Below are positions 62,794-64,000 of a DNA stretch of 64,000 bases, one piece after another; the stretch's first letter is position 1, and the number at the start of each line of letters is the position of its first letter. The DNA comes from Methanomassiliicoccus sp. Its GTDB lineage: Archaea; Thermoplasmatota; Thermoplasmata; Methanomassiliicoccales; Methanomassiliicoccaceae. The position numbers were made by a program, and so were the translations under genes. The notes under the pieces were generated by a model, which saw nothing but the letters and a program-made list of their open reading frames with translations, had not been told where the DNA came from and ran no database searches. The DNA lies in contig JAAYAX010000004.1 in assembly GCA_012719175.1 (NCBI GenBank), positions 248,001-312,000 on the forward strand, written 5' to 3'.

Positions 62794-63066
62794 CGGACCA
62801 TCCTCATCACGGCACCTGATATTATGCCGCAAGATAACACATCATACGGCCAATTAGAAAAACTTATGGTTGGCTTGATAGAAAGGGGAGTATGCTCGAA
62901 GAAAAAAATTTCAATTCTCCATTCGGTAACGTTCGATGTGAGCGGTCTGTCCATATCACACTTTGGGGATAATCTGAAGCCAGAATGATATATTCAGGCC
63001 AAGATTAATTTCATTGAGCCGTCAGTATTATGCTCCCTAATATTCCTCTCATATCATAGGGAAGGC

Positions 63067-63222
63067 ATGACCGACCTAGAGCTGATAATGGCTGAAGCGC
63101 CTACGATAAAGATTAAGGCAGTAAAGGAGCGCAAGGTAAGAGAGAAGAACAGGGAGAAGCGATCGAAGAAAGTTGAAATACAGAACCGGACCCAGCGTTC
63201 GGTGAACCCACGTCGAAGGTGA
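63067..63222 (+). CDS. Very basic 51-aa protein of unknown function
   Basis: This starts at ATG with GGGAAGG just upstream and ends at TGA. After MTDLELIMAEAPTIKIKA it is dominated by Lys, Arg and Glu (VKERKVREKNREKRSKKVE), ending in NPRRR. Its composition suggests nucleic-acid binding. No homologue is recognised. It could be a chance frame, but the ribosome site and the clean boundaries favour a gene. Confidence 0.45.
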   Translation: MTDLELIMAEAPTIKIKAVKERKVREKNREKRSKKVEIQNRTQRSVNPRRR

Positions 63223-63322
63223 CCCTCCTTTTCTTAAAGTACACCGCATTCCATTATCAGGCTATCTTACCTTCAATAGATCAACCGAATACCATTTAAA
63301 CGCCTGGATAAGGCGGAATTGT

Positions 63323-63802
63323 TCAGGGTAAGCTGTTCAGTATCGCCGCTTCCACCCTGTTCGCTGCCGCCTCCAACTCATTGCTCAACCCCTCGCCGAA
63401 GTCCACGTTCTTCGGTTCGATCAGCACAAGAGCGATCTTCGCCCCGGTGAGCCTCTTCACATACTCGCAGAAGACCCTCAGAGGTAGCGTGTGGGTGGAG
63501 ATGGAAGGAACGTTCATGACCTCCTCCGCCTCGTAGAGGTGAGCCTCTCCGGGACCGAGGCCCATAAGGGCAGCATCTACCAGGAGCACATGTGTCGGTC
63601 TGATCTCCACAATCTCGTCCACGAAGCTCTCGGGTACGGTCTCGCACTCGATGAGAGTTACCGTCGGCGACACCTTTCCCTGCAGGTCCGATACCACCTT
63701 GACGCCCACGAAATCATCTGAACGGATGGCGTTGCCGATGCCAGCGACCACCACTCTGCGAGCGTCGTTCAACCAGGAACGCAGCTCCTCCTCGACGTTC
63801 AT
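63323..63802 (-). CDS. Hydrogenase maturation protease
   Basis: This 159-aa HycI/FrhD-type endopeptidase removes the C-terminal tail of the [NiFe]-hydrogenase large subunit after Ni insertion. It has the N-terminal VVVAGIGNAIRSDDFVGVKV (G-I-G-N-x-x-R-x-D-D-x-x-G) with metal-binding Glu/Asp, an acidic site in LLVDAALMGLGPGEA, and His in STHTLPLRVF. The large-subunit gene lies directly upstream on the same strand (56 bp), so the substrate is almost certain. Confidence 0.92.
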   Translation of the reverse strand: MNVEEELRSWLNDARRVVVAGIGNAIRSDDFVGVKVVSDLQGKVSPTVTLIECETVPESFVDEIVEIRPTHVLLVDAALMGLGPGEAHLYEAEEVMNVPSISTHTLPLRVFCEYVKRLTGAKIALVLIEPKNVDFGEGLSNELEAAANRVEAAILNSLP

Positions 63803-63858
63803 GTCGTGCCTTTTCAAAAGCAGTTACCACCTCAAGAAAGATGAGAATGGGTTTGAGG

Positions 63859-64000
63859 CTACCGCGACACGGAGTCCAGCAGCTCCTTGTTGTGGTCGAA
63901 GAGCTTGACCTCCAATGGCATCTGCCCGACCGCGAAGTGAGTGGCGCAGCCGAAGCAGGGGTCGTAGGCCCGGAAGGCCATCTCCACCTTGTTCAGTATG
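63859..64000 (-). CDS. [NiFe]-hydrogenase large subunit, C-terminal part only
   Basis: The gene runs off the window; 46 codons are visible. They include the C-terminal Ni-binding motif D-P-C-F-G-C-A-T-H (second C-x2-C pair) preceded by VEMAFRAY. It is followed by about 25 residues (FAVGQMPLEVKLFDHNKELL and on), which is the tail cleaved by the protease next door. The motif and the short tail fit group 3 methanogen hydrogenases (MvhA/VhuA or FrhA). It stops with TAG. Confidence 0.9.
   Translation of the reverse strand, partial: ILNKVEMAFRAYDPCFGCATHFAVGQMPLEVKLFDHNKELLDSVSR

Noticed and set aside
1-64000. CRISPR arrays, rRNA genes and insertion sequences
   Set aside because: No regularly spaced direct repeats, no rRNA-like stretch and no recognisable transposase were seen. 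The intein is the only mobile element that I can support.

Overview
The window is archaeal and most likely comes from a methanogen of the Thermoplasmatota, with Methanomassiliicoccales-like lineages the best guess. Evidence: archaeal DnaG, Trm1, alpha2 GlyRS and archaeal-type GluRS and ValRS; archaeal TATA boxes 24-31 nt before leaderless starts; two tRNA genes with introns; a bifunctional FBP aldolase/phosphatase; an MptD-type aldolase (methanopterin synthesis); an AksA-like homocitrate synthase (coenzyme B); and, at the right edge, the 3' end of a [NiFe]-hydrogenase large subunit with its maturation protease. GC content is high except around 58.6-60.6 kb. At least six genes end in TAG, so TAG is a normal stop here.

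Layout. 0-5 kb: tRNA-Ser, a ubiquitin-like modifier, dnaG overlapping a protease-less LonB-like ATPase, an acetyltransferase and a secreted phospholipase-D-like protein. 6.6-8.8 kb: tpiA plus FBP aldolase/phosphatase (gluconeogenesis) and a ferredoxin. 8.9-23.5 kb: housekeeping genes (aspS, nadA, mptD, THEP1, trm1, purA, ubiD-like, gltX) mixed with membrane proteins, a hemerythrin gene ending in a G10 tract and an orphan RusA. 23.5-29.3 kb: a DtxR-FeoA regulator with feoB behind an iron-box-like site, a radical SAM protein, cysS and cysE.

30.8-45.3 kb is the core of interest, a cysteine/sulfur/Fe-S island. It holds three IscS/IscU pairs plus a SufS-like gene. Pair A lies in a tusA-dsrE-iscS-iscU operon; its IscS lacks the PLP lysine and its IscU carries a C-terminal DUF59-like domain. 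Pair B has an intact desulfurase, but its IscU has Asp in place of the first ligand Cys. Pair C has the catalytic residues of both proteins, yet both genes are broken, and its IscU is split by a LAGLIDADG intein inserted directly before the first ligand Cys. A TAACAATTGTTA palindrome, or a close match, lies upstream of all three transcription units. pyrD/pyrK, aksA, a tRNA-Cys with an intron and several unknown genes sit in between.

45-48.6 kb: three pilin-like genes, thpR, a PrsW-like protease and a ferredoxin. 48.8-58.6 kb: an amidohydrolase, UspA, three CBS-domain proteins (two are tandem paralogues with an HPF-like C-terminus), glyS, valS and tRNA-Gly. 58.6-63 kb: gene-poor DNA with a HAD hydrolase, an MFS exporter and small membrane proteins. 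63.3-64 kb: the hydrogenase genes. All assignments come from reading the translated sequence; no database search was run.
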